Notes: generated by a model from the letters alone, not told the origin. A stretch of DNA of 64,000 nt from Ectobacillus polymachus (GCF_048159605.1 NZ_JBLREB010000001.1:1054001-1118000); one strand, 5' to 3'. Numbered from the stretch's first letter, positions 1-9,526 are shown. Made by a program: numbers and translations.

Positions 1-1005
1 ATGATTATTCCAATATAAGCTATTCCAGCCTTTTCCGTGAAGATTCGTTTGCCACTTTGTTAAATTATCCTTTAAATCTATCAATGATAGCGGCTTAAGG
101 TTCCATTTGCCTCCTGGAGCACTATCTAAATCCATATGCTCAAAAGTGAAGATCATGTTTAACTCATGTCGCTCCTCGTTTGTATATTGAATAGCATCTT
201 CAGGAGTTGCTCCTGGCATCTCTCCAACTGTCATACAATCATACTTCGACAACACTTCTTGATGCATTTCTTGTAAATATTCATGAATTCGAGGTCCATT
301 GACATAATACTTTCCACCATCACAATATCGTTGACCCGTTTCCTTCACTCCATCAGGTAAACCCTCTACCTTTGAAATTAAGTTAATCACATCCATCCGG
401 AATCCATCTATTCCTTTATCTAGCCAAAATTTCATCATATTATAGATAGCATATCGTACCTCTTTGTTTTCCCAATTCAAATCTGGTTGCTTGCGAGAAA
501 ATAGATGCAAATAATACTCATCTGTTACTGAGTCATATTCCCATGCAGATCCGCCAAAGACTGAACCCCAATTATTAGGCTCTTTCCCATCTTTAGATTG
601 GCGCCAAATATAATAATCCCGATATGGGTTATCCTTGCTGCTCCGCGATTGTTTAAACCAATCATGTTCATCGCTAGAATGATTGACAACTAAGTCCATA
701 ACAAGCTTTAACCCACGTTTGTGAACTCCATCCAATAGAAGATCAAAATCTTCCATTGTCCCAAACTCTTTCATAATTTCTTCATAATTACGAATATCAT
801 ACCCATTATCATCATTTGGAGAATCATAGATAGGACTTAGCCAAATTACATCAACACCTAGCATTTTTAAATAATCCAGGTTTGCAAGAATTCCTTGTAA
901 ATCACCGATGCCGTCTCCGTTATTATCCATAAAACTACGAGGATATATCTGATAAATGGTAGCATTTTTCCACCATTTTACGTCCATTTTAGCAAACGTT
1001 TGCAT
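1..1005 (-). CDS. malL: Oligo-1,6-glucosidase (GH13), 3' end outside window
   Basis: Cytoplasmic alpha-glucosidase that cleaves 1,6-linked glucose from isomalto-oligosaccharides. 335 codons are visible, against about 558 in the family. The start is the ATG at 1005 after a GGAGAG-type site. GH13 landmarks are clear: YQIYPRSFMD near residue 18, GDGIGDL, DLVVNH near 104, the catalytic nucleophile Asp in GFRMDV near 205 and the acid/base Glu in VGEMPG near 262. The visible part ends in YWNNH, so the third catalytic Asp of the NHD motif lies just past the edge. The match to the well-known B. cereus oligo-1,6-glucosidase is strong. A catabolite-repression box overlaps the first five codons. Truncation is due to the window only. 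Confidence 0.93.
   Translation of the reverse strand, partial: MQTFAKMDVKWWKNATIYQIYPRSFMDNNGDGIGDLQGILANLDYLKMLGVDVIWLSPIYDSPNDDNGYDIRNYEEIMKEFGTMEDFDLLLDGVHKRGLKLVMDLVVNHSSDEHDWFKQSRSSKDNPYRDYYIWRQSKDGKEPNNWGSVFGGSAWEYDSVTDEYYLHLFSRKQPDLNWENKEVRYAIYNMMKFWLDKGIDGFRMDVINLISKVEGLPDGVKETGQRYCDGGKYYVNGPRIHEYLQEMHQEVLSKYDCMTVGEMPGATPEDAIQYTNEERHELNMIFTFEHMDLDSAPGGKWNLKPLSLIDLKDNLTKWQTNLHGKGWNSLYWNNH
991..1005 (-). promoter_or_regulatory. cre (CcpA) box overlapping the malL start codon
   Basis: ATGCAAACGTTTGCT, read on the minus strand, matches the cre consensus WTGNAANCGNWNNCW at every position and contains the palindrome GCAAACGTTTGC. It is formed by codons 1-5 of malL, so bound CcpA would block early elongation or initiation. 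Consensus and palindrome are seen; function is inferred from the role of malL in sugar use. Confidence 0.7.
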
Positions 1006-1418
1006 AACTACCTCTCCTTTTCATATTGTATATTATTCTTTTAACATTTTTAAATGAGTGCAATCATTTGCGCAAGTGTTTATAAAGAATATACTTATTA
1101 TACATACTCCTTCTTGCATAATGAAAGCGGTTAATTTTTATCGTATATAAAAGCTTCGTTTTTCAAATACAATGTTAGTTTAACGTAGTTTGATATAAGA
1201 TACAAGAATGTAATTTGAACTTTTATTATCAATTTTTAATTCTATGATCATTCTGCTAGCTATTTTACACAAGTAAAGAAACAAGCTAGCAACTTTGCTA
1301 GCTTGTTCTACATCCCTTACTATTATTAATTAGTATGTAAATTCCCCTTGTTCGATACTCTAAATTTGGATTTTCCTTTGGTCATGCTCTGCGTACTTTT
1401 CTACCCATTGGCTTGAAA
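1006..1418. other. Intergenic region, malL promoter side and DUF2231 terminator
   Basis: No gene is visible in these 413 bases. The malL-proximal half is AT-rich and should hold the malL promoter, although I could not pick a convincing -35/-10 pair. The other half holds a terminator hairpin at 1281-1306. Confidence 0.6.
1272..1306 (-). terminator. Terminator after the DUF2231 gene
   Basis: The inverted repeat ACAAGCTAGCAA/TTGCTAGCTTGT (12 bp, 1281-1306) is followed on the minus strand by TTTCTTTACTT. It lies 113 bases past the stop of the minus-strand gene ending at 1419. Confidence 0.7.
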
Positions 1419-1880
1419 TTATTTAGGCGGGTTTACCAATGTGTCATTTACTTTTACACCAACACCATCACTATATACCATTTTTCCGCCGAAATAACCT
1501 ACAGAATAAACAAGTATAAGAGAAGCAATGGATACTACAAGGTAAGGCACTACAAATTTTTTAAATAAATCCTTACGTTTCGTTACGCCAGCCCATATGC
1601 GATACACAGTAAGTAACGTAACAAACAAGGCAGTTAAATCTGCTAGCTTAGAGTGTAAAGAAATATAGATTGTATTCCCTCTAGCTGCATCTTCCGGACC
1701 TGTCCATACAGCAAGCCAAGCACTAATAACAACAACAATCCAAAGCGCTAAGCCTTTACTAGGTTTAAATTCATCTTTCTTCCATGCAATCCATACATCA
1801 TATAAAACAGCAACTGTGATAAGCGCGATTGGAAAGTGCACAAGAATAGGATGAATATGAGTTGTAATTTCTTGGAACAT
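1419..1880 (-). CDS. DUF2231 membrane protein
   Basis: A 153-residue integral membrane protein with four predicted helices: about residues 10-30, 42-60, 80-97 and 108-130. The N-terminal signature HIHPILVHFPIAL with its histidines is typical of DUF2231 (COG4244), a family that may bind haem or metal but has no settled function. The ATG at 1880 has GGAGG seven bases upstream. It is a single gene with its own terminator. Confidence 0.8.
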   Translation of the reverse strand: MFQEITTHIHPILVHFPIALITVAVLYDVWIAWKKDEFKPSKGLALWIVVVISAWLAVWTGPEDAARGNTIYISLHSKLADLTALFVTLLTVYRIWAGVTKRKDLFKKFVVPYLVVSIASLILVYSVGYFGGKMVYSDGVGVKVNDTLVNPPK

Positions 1881-2110
1881 TATGATTGCCTCCGTTTATT
1901 GGGATTCTTGTATCTTTTCTTTTCTGCTTTCAAACATAAAATCCACCTAATAGAATATGTACGCAATATTTATTATACAGGATATTTCTTAAAATTCTTT
2001 TAAAATAAACAATTTCACCATGATCCGTCTAACATCTAAATACTCCAAAAAGAATTTAGTCATATCAAATCAATATGTTCAAGCAAAATATAGAAACGAA
2101 AAATTAATAT

Positions 2111-2139
2111 AAAAAACGAGGAGAGACCATACTCTCCTC
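2111..2139 (-). terminator. Terminator overlapping a stop codon
   Basis: GAGGAGAG/CTCTCCTC with a 6-nt loop (2118-2139), followed on the minus strand by a T run. The hairpin starts within the stop codon of the upstream 44-residue gene. Confidence 0.8.
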
Positions 2140-2272
2140 ATCTTGATATTTTTTGTTTATGCCTTGAAGAACTTGCTTCTCTCGTACCGGTTTCCATATT
2201 GGTCGTACCTTGTCCTTGTACGTTCGGTGAATCGAGTTTAGCGCGTGATGGGTCTTTTTTCGTTTTACTCAT
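2138..2272 (-). CDS. Small hydrophilic peptide, possibly a spore protein
   Basis: A 44-residue, strongly basic and polar peptide (starts MSKTKKDPSRAKLD, ends HKQKISR). The start at 2272 is chosen because GAGGTGAG lies just upstream; a longer reading frame upstream has no ribosome site. Composition (Lys, Ser, Gln, Thr, no Cys or Trp) resembles minor small acid-soluble spore proteins, but I do not recognise a named family. Its own terminator overlaps the stop codon, which supports a real short gene. Confidence 0.6.
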   Translation of the reverse strand: MSKTKKDPSRAKLDSPNVQGQGTTNMETGTREASSSRHKQKISR

Positions 2273-2461
2273 TTTTCTCACCTCTATATTACATTTCCCT
2301 ATAAAGCAAAGCACTATTCTGCATTGAATTAATATTACAAATATTACCATGCTGTAAACAATTTGAAATTTGAATTTTCATTCCCTGCATTTTACTATGA
2401 AAAAGAGAGAATCTTCCAGAATCTACAACTTCTTATCCATATTTATTAAGGAGGTTGTTCA

Positions 2462-3946
2462 ATGGGTCAAGTAACCGTGCAAATCCGAGAAAAAGTTATT
2501 GCTTTTTTACAGGGAACGAAAAAACTTTTTATTAACGGAGAGTTTATCGAAAGTGTTTCCGGAAAGACATTTGAGACACTGAACCCTGCCACCGGCAAAC
2601 GACTTGCGGTTGTCTATGAAGCGGGACGTGAGGATATTAACCGCGCAGTAATGGCTGCACGGCAAGCATTTGATGAAGGTCCTTGGTCAAAAATGAGTGC
2701 TTCAGAAAGAAGCCGAATTATGTACAAGCTAGCTGATTTAATGGAAGAAAATAAAGAGGAGCTTGCACAGCTCGAAACTCTTGATAATGGAAAGCCTCTT
2801 AAGGAAACGATTCGAGCTGATATTCCGTTAGCAATTGAACATATTCGATATTACGCCGGCTGGGCAACAAAAATTGTAGGTCAAACCATCCCAGTTAGCG
2901 GAAATTATTTTAACTACACACGGCATGAACCTGTTGGTGTAGTTGGACAAATCATTCCTTGGAATTTTCCTATTCTTATGGCAATGTGGAAACTCGGAGC
3001 TGCCCTTGCTACGGGTTGCACAGTAATATTAAAGCCAGCAGAACAAACACCTTTATCCGCCCTATATGTTGCAGAGCTTATTCAAGAAGCCGGATTTCCA
3101 AACGGCGTTATCAATATTGTTCCTGGATACGGAGAAAGTGCTGGGCAAGCAATTGTCAAACATCCGCTTGTAGATAAAATTGCTTTTACTGGTTCTACCG
3201 AAGTTGGGAAGATCATTATGAAACAAGCTGCAGAAAGTTTAAAACGCGTTACACTCGAACTTGGAGGGAAATCACCCAATATTATTTTACCAGATGCAGA
3301 TCTGAGCCGTGCCGTGCCAGGTGCATTAACGGGCATAATGTTTAATCAAGGTCAAGTTTGCTCTGCAGGCTCACGTTTATTTATTCCTAAAAAAATATTT
3401 GACAATGTTATTGCTGATCTTACTACACATACTACAGCCTTAAAACAAGGTGCAGGTATTGATCCGCAAACCTCAATTGGTCCTCTCGTTTCTGAACAGC
3501 AGCAAAAACGAGTTCTGGATTATATTGATAAAGGTATTGATGAAGGAGCAGAGGTAGTTGTGGGAGGTACAAAGCCTTTTGAAAATGGATACTTCGTCTC
3601 TCCTACTGTTTTCGTGGATGTTCGGGACGATATGACGATTGCAAAAGAAGAAATTTTCGGTCCAGTTGTCGCTGCTATGCCATTTGATGACATAGACGAT
3701 GTTATTGAGCGAGCTAATCGTTCGAACTATGGCTTAGCAGCTGGAGTATGGACCGAAAACATAAAACATGCACATTACATTGCTAATAAGCTTCGTGCTG
3801 GTACTGTTTGGGTAAATTGCTACAACGCCTTTGACGCAGCATCTCCTTTTGGCGGTTATAAACAATCTGGTATTGGACGTGAAATGGGATCCTATGCTTT
3901 GCAAAACTATAGCGAAGTAAAAAGTGTATGGGTGAATATGAAATAA
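2462..3946 (+). CDS. dhaS: NAD-dependent aldehyde dehydrogenase DhaS
   Basis: Oxidises aldehydes to carboxylic acids with NAD(P)+. 494 residues, full family length. Visible motifs are IIPWNFP (about 160), the NAD-loop FTGSTEVG (about 243), the general base Glu266 in LELGGKSPN and the catalytic Cys300 in NQGQVCSAG. The sequence follows B. subtilis DhaS closely from the N-terminal VTVQI..FLQGTKKL segment to the C-terminal EVKSVWVN. AAGGAGG precedes the ATG. Single gene; the natural aldehyde is not evident from the neighbours. Confidence 0.93.
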   Translation: MGQVTVQIREKVIAFLQGTKKLFINGEFIESVSGKTFETLNPATGKRLAVVYEAGREDINRAVMAARQAFDEGPWSKMSASERSRIMYKLADLMEENKEELAQLETLDNGKPLKETIRADIPLAIEHIRYYAGWATKIVGQTIPVSGNYFNYTRHEPVGVVGQIIPWNFPILMAMWKLGAALATGCTVILKPAEQTPLSALYVAELIQEAGFPNGVINIVPGYGESAGQAIVKHPLVDKIAFTGSTEVGKIIMKQAAESLKRVTLELGGKSPNIILPDADLSRAVPGALTGIMFNQGQVCSAGSRLFIPKKIFDNVIADLTTHTTALKQGAGIDPQTSIGPLVSEQQQKRVLDYIDKGIDEGAEVVVGGTKPFENGYFVSPTVFVDVRDDMTIAKEEIFGPVVAAMPFDDIDDVIERANRSNYGLAAGVWTENIKHAHYIANKLRAGTVWVNCYNAFDAASPFGGYKQSGIGREMGSYALQNYSEVKSVWVNMK

Positions 3947-3969
3947 AAGAGTGGAGCTAACTCAAAAGG

Positions 3970-4059
3970 GAGAAAACCATTCCCTTTTGAGTCAGCTCTC
4001 GAAATAGGCTGTCATGAAGAATCCAGTAAAATCAGTGATTTCTGAGACAGCCTATTTCG
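3970..4059. repeat. Two consecutive imperfect/perfect inverted repeats after dhaS
   Basis: First, GAGCTAACTCAAAAGGGA pairs with TTCCCTTTTGAGTCAGCTC with one mismatch. Then CGAAATAGGCTGTC (4000-4013) pairs perfectly with GACAGCCTATTTCG (4046-4059) around a 32-nt loop. Neither has a good T run on the plus strand. They may act as the dhaS terminator or be a remnant of a small dispersed repeat. Confidence 0.55.
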
Positions 4060-4267
4060 CATGCTTAGTATTATTTTTGTTTTTAGACAGCCCCATCTTT
4101 ATGTCCATCAGAATTTCTGCTGCTCTATATCTTTTTCTGTGCTTTAAGTTTATTCGTTTACCACTTTACCTCACTTCTCATACAACTAAAGTGCAGAAAA
4201 CGAAAAGGAATAATTCCTCTCTTGCTAGACACACTAAAATCATGATCAAACAAGGAGGTAAATGACA

Positions 4268-4417
4268 ATGACTGGAAAGAAAGAAATGATACCAGACGGA
4301 CGTGACATTCTCTTCTCAGAGAAGGAGGCTGACCAAGATGATCGAATTGCAATGGCACGCTCAAATGCTGCAGATGAAAGACAAAAAAGGCTAATAAGAA
4401 AAGAGGAGAAGGAATAA
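4268..4417 (+). CDS. YfhD-family small protein
   Basis: A 49-residue charged peptide. The segment IPDGRDILFSEKEADQDD followed by RSNAADERQKR matches the pattern of the Bacillus YfhD family (pDG.D.eFS.E.AD.eD...AADeR), whose role is unknown. The ATG at 4268 sits nine bases after AAGGAGG; an in-frame ATG at 4262 is too close to it. A terminator hairpin begins over the last codons. Confidence 0.7.
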   Translation: MTGKKEMIPDGRDILFSEKEADQDDRIAMARSNAADERQKRLIRKEEKE

Positions 4418-4431
4418 TTCCTTCTCCTCTT
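4401..4431. terminator. Bidirectional terminator
   Basis: AAGAGGAGAAGGAAT and its exact complement ATTCCTTCTCCTCTT are separated by one base. It serves the convergent genes ending at 4417 (plus) and 4456 (minus); the minus-strand side carries TTTTCTT. Confidence 0.75.
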
Positions 4432-4455
4432 CTGAAACTTGTTAAGTAGCATTGC

Positions 4456-4881
4456 TTATTGATAATATAAAACTGCCACTATAATGCCTAAAATAGCACC
4501 GATAATAACTTGGTAAGGCGTATGTCCAACGAATTCATTCAATTGTTTATAGTCTCTTATTTTCCCATGAAAAAAATCATTTAAAATTTTCGCCTGTTTA
4601 CTAACGGCAAGACGAACGCCAGAAGCATCATACATTACGATTATCGAAACGATGACAGTAATTGCAAATAAAGAGCTATTAACTCCCTCCACAATTCCAA
4701 CAGCCGTAGCAAGTGCTGTTACAGTTGAAGAATGTGAACTCGGCATTCCACCGGATGAAAAAAACTTCGCAAAATCGATTTCCTTCGTTTTTATATATCC
4801 AAGAACGAGCTTTGCGAATTGTGCAACAAACCAAGCAATACAGGCACACATAAGTGGGCCATTTGCTAGAAGCATATTCAT
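4456..4881 (-). CDS. Divergent PAP2 family membrane protein (DUF212)
   Basis: 141 residues with four hydrophobic segments. The motifs SSGGMPSSHSSTVTALA (about 42-58) and DASGVR (about 85), plus GHTPYQVIIGA near the C-terminus, define the divergent PAP2 (DUF212, B. subtilis YuiD-like) family. These are presumed membrane phosphatases acting on lipid or polyprenyl phosphates; the substrate is unknown. AGGAGG precedes the ATG at 4881. Confidence 0.85.
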   Translation of the reverse strand: MNMLLANGPLMCACIAWFVAQFAKLVLGYIKTKEIDFAKFFSSGGMPSSHSSTVTALATAVGIVEGVNSSLFAITVIVSIIVMYDASGVRLAVSKQAKILNDFFHGKIRDYKQLNEFVGHTPYQVIIGAILGIIVAVLYYQ

Positions 4882-4971
4882 AATAAGCCTCCTAATTACA
4901 ATGAAATATAGTTAATATAATAGTGTCTGAATGGAAAATAAGCAAATCTTTCTTCAACATAAGCACACCAA

Positions 4972-5904
4972 TTAGGATGCCTTTACTGCTTCATTCTTAC
5001 TAAGCTTAGACTCCAGTTTCACCATTAATCTCGTTTTTGCTAAGGAAAATACGACGAGAGCAATCCAAATAAATAGAAAGGCTGTCATATGTGCCTTTGT
5101 AAAATGCTCATGATAGAGAAATACTCCTAGAAAGAGCGAAATCGTCGGTGAAATATACTGAAGAAATCCAACCATAGAAAGTGGGATTAACTTTGCCCCT
5201 TTTGCGAAATATAAAAGAGGTACGGCAGTAGCAATTCCTCCTCCTATCAGGAGTATAGATGTTGTTAGATTTGTACCAAAAGCAACATGTCCTGTGAAAA
5301 GCAAATACAATATGTATAAAATAGCTAAAGGAGTAATAACGAGTGTTTCTAGAGTAAGACCTATTAAAGAATCAAAGTTCGTTAATTTTTTTACTAAACC
5401 ATAAAGACCGAAAGTACATGCTAAAGATATAGAAATCCATGGAAAAGAACCATATTCAATCGTTAAGACACCTACGCCAATAGCTGCAAGTATGACAGCA
5501 AAAATTTGCCAAAGCGATAATCGTTCCTTTAACACAAGCATTCCTAACAAAATACTAATAAGCGGATTAATATAATATCCTAAGCTTGCTTCAATAATAC
5601 GATCATGATTGACTGCCCAAATATAGATGTACCAATTCGTTGAAATTAAAAGGGATGCTGCTACTAGTCCGAAGAAAATACGGGGACGATGTAATACCCT
5701 CTTCCATTCTGCTCTGAATTGGTTGAATCGGTTGGCAAAGACAACAAGAATCATCATAAAAACAAATGACCAAAGTATCCGATGTGCGATAATTTCATCA
5801 GATGCAACTGTATCAATCATTTTCCAATAAAGTGGAAAAACACCCCACATAATATACGATGCTGCGGTGTATACGATTCCCTTTTTACGTGTTTCACTCT
5901 CCAT
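4972..5904 (-). CDS. rarD: RarD/EamA family permease
   Basis: 310 residues with ten predicted transmembrane helices arranged as two EamA repeats. The N-terminal GIVYTAASYIMWGVFPLYWK and the IIAHRILWSF segment are diagnostic of the RarD subfamily of drug/metabolite transporters; substrate uncertain. AAGGAG precedes the ATG at 5904. The neighbouring PAP2 gene is unrelated. Confidence 0.88.
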   Translation of the reverse strand: MESETRKKGIVYTAASYIMWGVFPLYWKMIDTVASDEIIAHRILWSFVFMMILVVFANRFNQFRAEWKRVLHRPRIFFGLVAASLLISTNWYIYIWAVNHDRIIEASLGYYINPLISILLGMLVLKERLSLWQIFAVILAAIGVGVLTIEYGSFPWISISLACTFGLYGLVKKLTNFDSLIGLTLETLVITPLAILYILYLLFTGHVAFGTNLTTSILLIGGGIATAVPLLYFAKGAKLIPLSMVGFLQYISPTISLFLGVFLYHEHFTKAHMTAFLFIWIALVVFSLAKTRLMVKLESKLSKNEAVKAS

Positions 5905-5928
5905 GTAATTTCTCCTTATTATCTAGTT

Positions 5929-6074
5929 CTATTTTTTTTATAAACCTCCTGCATCCTATTCGCATTCTCCACCATATGCTGCCAATCTTCAATTTATTCT
6001 GGTTTCTGTAATCTTCTCCATTTTATATTGTACCATTGTAAGGCCATTTGTATAGATTTTATTTTACTTATCAC
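5929..6074 (-). pseudogene. Possible short gene remnant upstream of rarD
   Basis: One minus-strand frame reads 48 codons (ending HMVENANRMQEVYKKNRTR) interrupted only by a single TAA after QKPE. The peptide has normal amino-acid composition but no ribosome site that I can defend, and I do not recognise the family. It may be a decayed small gene or chance. Confidence 0.25.
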
Positions 6075-6123
6075 GCTGCAGATGCATCCTTGCTATTTTC
6101 ATATAATATAGGATAAACAAAGC

Positions 6124-6153
6124 AGAGCAGCAGGATTGTACTCCTGCTGCTCT
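6124..6153 (-). terminator. Terminator of the VWA/tubulin-like operon
   Basis: AGAGCAGCAGGA/TCCTGCTGCTCT with a 6-nt loop, eight bases after the stop of the tubulin-like gene. The following minus-strand sequence is GCTTTGTTTAT. Confidence 0.8.
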
Positions 6154-6160
6154 GGTTCAA

Positions 6161-9100
6161 TTACACATTCGTTTCTTCTTCAGCCGTTTCTTGAATACCA
6201 AGCATATATCTCCATTTTTTATAGGAAGCGCTATTTTCATCCATATAGCTTTTTGCGAAAGAGCGATTCCATAGATGATCTATGAAAATAGAAACTTCCT
6301 TACGTGCTGTTCCATCTGCTCCTATTCCATAATAGCTCTTAAAATATCTTTCGATTTCATCTACTAGTAGACGTAGCAATTCATCTGAGGTTTCTTCTAA
6401 TAATACATCCCGTTTCGCTTCAGACGTATACATTGTCACAACATCTAAAATATTATGAATTTTCTCCTTTTTTATCCATTTTATGTCCTGTGCACCCATT
6501 ATGAATTCATGTGTATACAAATGTCCACCTAGTTGCATGGCCTTTTCCTTCTGCTGTTCAAATCGCGAAATGATATTCTCGTAAATAAAAGGATTGTGGA
6601 GGAGGGCACGATGTAATTTATATCCTTCACCCGATACATTTTTCCCCATAGACTGAATAAGCTGTGTTCTTCCTAAGCCATTATATTGATAAACGTACCT
6701 GTCATCTACTTTCACAAGATCAATCCAACGATATATATATGCATATAAAAAAGCACGATTGCATTTTTCGTAATCCAGCTTCGTTTGTGTTGCATTTAAG
6801 TCAGGCATAAATGCAGGTAAATGCCAATATTTATCCAAATGTGGAGTTACATTTGTCTTTTTTAAAATCAACTTATTAATACGTCGATAGTAGGCTTGAA
6901 AATAGTCTCCTTTCCCATCTAACAATACATTTGACGTATGACCAGAAGAGAGCTTCGGAAAATCTTGAAGAGATAAACCATAATGGGCTCGGTAGCATAC
7001 AATCTCAAACGGGGAAAAGGCTGTATCAACTGTTTCTTTTTCACAAAAGACATCTTGACGTAATTCTTCATGAAATGCACCGTACACAGATGGGTGTATT
7101 CCCCAGTATTGGAGCTCTCGATGATGTGTAACTTTCGGTATAAACGGACTTGCTAAATGAATCAATTCATTGATTCGTTCTTTTACATATGTTTCACTAT
7201 CCACATGTTCAAACTCAGCTTCTTTGCTAAGTGCTTCGACAACATGAAGTTCAATCTTATCACGATACCGGGTTCGTAGTTCTTCACGACAATAGGATAA
7301 AATGTGCTGGCGATAAAAATCTTCTACTTTTGCAGGATGCTCATCTCCACCAGCTTCCCTTACAAACTCCCGGTACAAGTTCAAATATATTTCTGCAGAT
7401 ATTTCATTAGGGAGAACTCCACTGTCAACACTTTGATAAAGCTGGTTCCACATTTTTTTCATATATTTTTCATCTGTTAGTACATATACATTTGTCGGAT
7501 TTGTTCTTCCATCATACTCCTTTTCACGTTTCGCAATTTCCAAAAGTAAATTTTCTCTTGTTTCATGTAGGTGATTGAAAAATCTTTCCCAATGACGAAT
7601 CATTTGATCCACTGCCTGGAAAATCGCCTGATACACAAGCTCAAGCAATAAATCCTTTCGAAATTCATTCAACTTATTAACATATGACGTAATAATATCT
7701 TGAAATTCTCTTCTAAATTCCCTTTGCTCATTATGAAAGAACTTTCCAAACCAGCTTTGCTGCTGCACTAGCTCTACGCGTCTTACAGCAGTCATTGTTT
7801 CGTCTTCTCTCCCAAGGTTAAACTTTTTATCATAGTTACGGATAAGCGATCGTTTTTGTTCATTATTTTCCTGTATTCGTTTCATACGTTCCCTAACTAT
7901 TTTTCTAATTTCATATAACATATAGCGGGCTGCAACCGGATGAACGGGATTCGGCTTTTTTAAGAACAGTGTATTAAATTGGTACGATTGTCCTTCCGCT
8001 CCGCCAGGTGAATACTGATCTGCCTCGATTATGTCATATACAATTGTTGTCACATGCTCATGTACTCGACTTGGAATTGTATAGGCATACAATCTGACCG
8101 CATGATCAACACGAGCTACTTCTCCCTTCATCTGCTCGGTTACTTTCAATTTATTAACTTGAACTTTGCATTCACGCTGCAAACGATTTAATTCATCGTC
8201 TTTCTGTACTGTTCGATGAACATAGCTTTCAACCGCTTCTAGAAATTGTCGTACTTTTGAAACTCCTGTTTTCCCGCCTTCCGCACCATCTCGTGTTTCT
8301 CCATACATTTGTTTATAAAACGGATGCGCCCGTTCTGGTCTCGTTGCCAAATGCTCTAAATCTTCTAAAAAGCTGCGGCCTCTTTTTGGCTTCTCACGTT
8401 GAACACCGCGTCGTATATCCTGCTCATAGCGACTCTTTTTCTCATCATATAATCGATCTAAGTGAAGCCATGATTCGTCTAAGCCTTGAACAGCCCATTT
8501 TAATGAACAATATTCCAGTACATGTTCATAAGGGTACACGAGTTTTGCTGCGCCTGCCCCGCAATAACGTGCTTTTCCATTAGAATCGGCAAGCTGTTGA
8601 ATTTGATTGTCTTCTTGGGCAAAATGCGAGGAAGATAGTGGACTAAAAAGCTGCAAATATATAGTATGCGTCATTTGGTCAATATAATCTGCTAACGATT
8701 GTAAATGATGACCGTGTAAATTTTCATAGTCATATAAAAAACAGTAGTTGTAAGGTAGATGCTTTTGCATAATACTATAATTACTTCGCCCTTCATCATC
8801 CACCTGATCTGGTCTGTATTCAAGCTCAATTGTAACACCACTGCGATGGGATAATTCCCCAGAAGCTCCAAGTGTAATGGCATGTAATTCCTTTAATGCT
8901 GCATATCCGTTCGCATGTACCGTCTCAAACTCATTTGTACTCACCGTACGTGTTTTCACGAGCACATCTGGAAGAAGAAATGCCCCACGAATAATAATAT
9001 TATTATGATGGAGTTTTTTCCGCAGCATTTCCCGTAAGTATAAAGCTATTTGTAAATACATACCTGATCCAGTACCACCTGCGAGAGATGTAATGACGAT

Positions 9101-9514
9101 AACACGTACGCCATATTCGGTCGTGTCACTCGTTACGGGAAAAATACGTTCAATTTCTTGCCAGAATGTCGTCAGTTTATCTTCCTTCATTGCAGCCCGG
9201 AGAGCTAATCTAGATATAACTCGAATTTGTCCGGCTCCTTCTGTTAGCGGTTTATCCAAAATCGTTGCATCATCTGGAAACCAATCTGTAATTGTTGCAT
9301 CTTCAGCAATATAGTCACGTGGAGTTTTGCTTGAGCTCGTTTGTGTCACAAATTTCCGATTTTCAAAGCGACTAATTGTATTTACATCTGTATCGAATAC
9401 GTGCATCGCTACCTTCTTTCGTAGCTCCTTCGGAATTTTCTTATACACCTCCTGCGTTACAGTACTTCCAATCCCTCCAAGCCCCACTAAAATCGTAGGA
9501 ACGTATATACTCAT
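6161..9514 (-). CDS. Giant tubulin/FtsZ-like protein (Tubulin_2 family)
   Basis: 1117 residues. The N-terminal domain has the tubulin/FtsZ layout: a first strand with GLGGIGS (11-17), an acidic D-T-D loop (41-43), GAGQIR (93-98) and the GTP-binding signature GGTGSGM (146-152) after a hydrophobic strand. The remaining ~900 residues are long, charged and largely helical, with no domain I recognise. It matches the Tubulin_2 (PF13809) proteins known to occur with VWA-domain proteins and suspected in membrane remodelling. The ATG at 9514 is chosen because GGGAG lies eight bases upstream; the in-frame GTG at 9523 has no spacing. It starts 12 bases after the VWA gene, so the two form an operon. GTP polymerisation is inferred, not shown. 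Confidence 0.85.
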   Translation of the reverse strand: MSIYVPTILVGLGGIGSTVTQEVYKKIPKELRKKVAMHVFDTDVNTISRFENRKFVTQTSSSKTPRDYIAEDATITDWFPDDATILDKPLTEGAGQIRVISRLALRAAMKEDKLTTFWQEIERIFPVTSDTTEYGVRVIVITSLAGGTGSGMYLQIALYLREMLRKKLHHNNIIIRGAFLLPDVLVKTRTVSTNEFETVHANGYAALKELHAITLGASGELSHRSGVTIELEYRPDQVDDEGRSNYSIMQKHLPYNYCFLYDYENLHGHHLQSLADYIDQMTHTIYLQLFSPLSSSHFAQEDNQIQQLADSNGKARYCGAGAAKLVYPYEHVLEYCSLKWAVQGLDESWLHLDRLYDEKKSRYEQDIRRGVQREKPKRGRSFLEDLEHLATRPERAHPFYKQMYGETRDGAEGGKTGVSKVRQFLEAVESYVHRTVQKDDELNRLQRECKVQVNKLKVTEQMKGEVARVDHAVRLYAYTIPSRVHEHVTTIVYDIIEADQYSPGGAEGQSYQFNTLFLKKPNPVHPVAARYMLYEIRKIVRERMKRIQENNEQKRSLIRNYDKKFNLGREDETMTAVRRVELVQQQSWFGKFFHNEQREFRREFQDIITSYVNKLNEFRKDLLLELVYQAIFQAVDQMIRHWERFFNHLHETRENLLLEIAKREKEYDGRTNPTNVYVLTDEKYMKKMWNQLYQSVDSGVLPNEISAEIYLNLYREFVREAGGDEHPAKVEDFYRQHILSYCREELRTRYRDKIELHVVEALSKEAEFEHVDSETYVKERINELIHLASPFIPKVTHHRELQYWGIHPSVYGAFHEELRQDVFCEKETVDTAFSPFEIVCYRAHYGLSLQDFPKLSSGHTSNVLLDGKGDYFQAYYRRINKLILKKTNVTPHLDKYWHLPAFMPDLNATQTKLDYEKCNRAFLYAYIYRWIDLVKVDDRYVYQYNGLGRTQLIQSMGKNVSGEGYKLHRALLHNPFIYENIISRFEQQKEKAMQLGGHLYTHEFIMGAQDIKWIKKEKIHNILDVVTMYTSEAKRDVLLEETSDELLRLLVDEIERYFKSYYGIGADGTARKEVSIFIDHLWNRSFAKSYMDENSASYKKWRYMLGIQETAEEETNV

Positions 9515-9526
9515 ACTCCTCACTCC

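Noticed and set aside
4014..4265. 83-codon frame between dhaS and the YfhD-like gene
   Set aside because: Begins inside the loop of an inverted repeat, no ribosome site, and overlaps the site of the real small gene.
8257..8583. 108-codon plus-strand frame within the tubulin-like gene
   Set aside because: Antisense shadow of a long coding sequence with consistent codon use.
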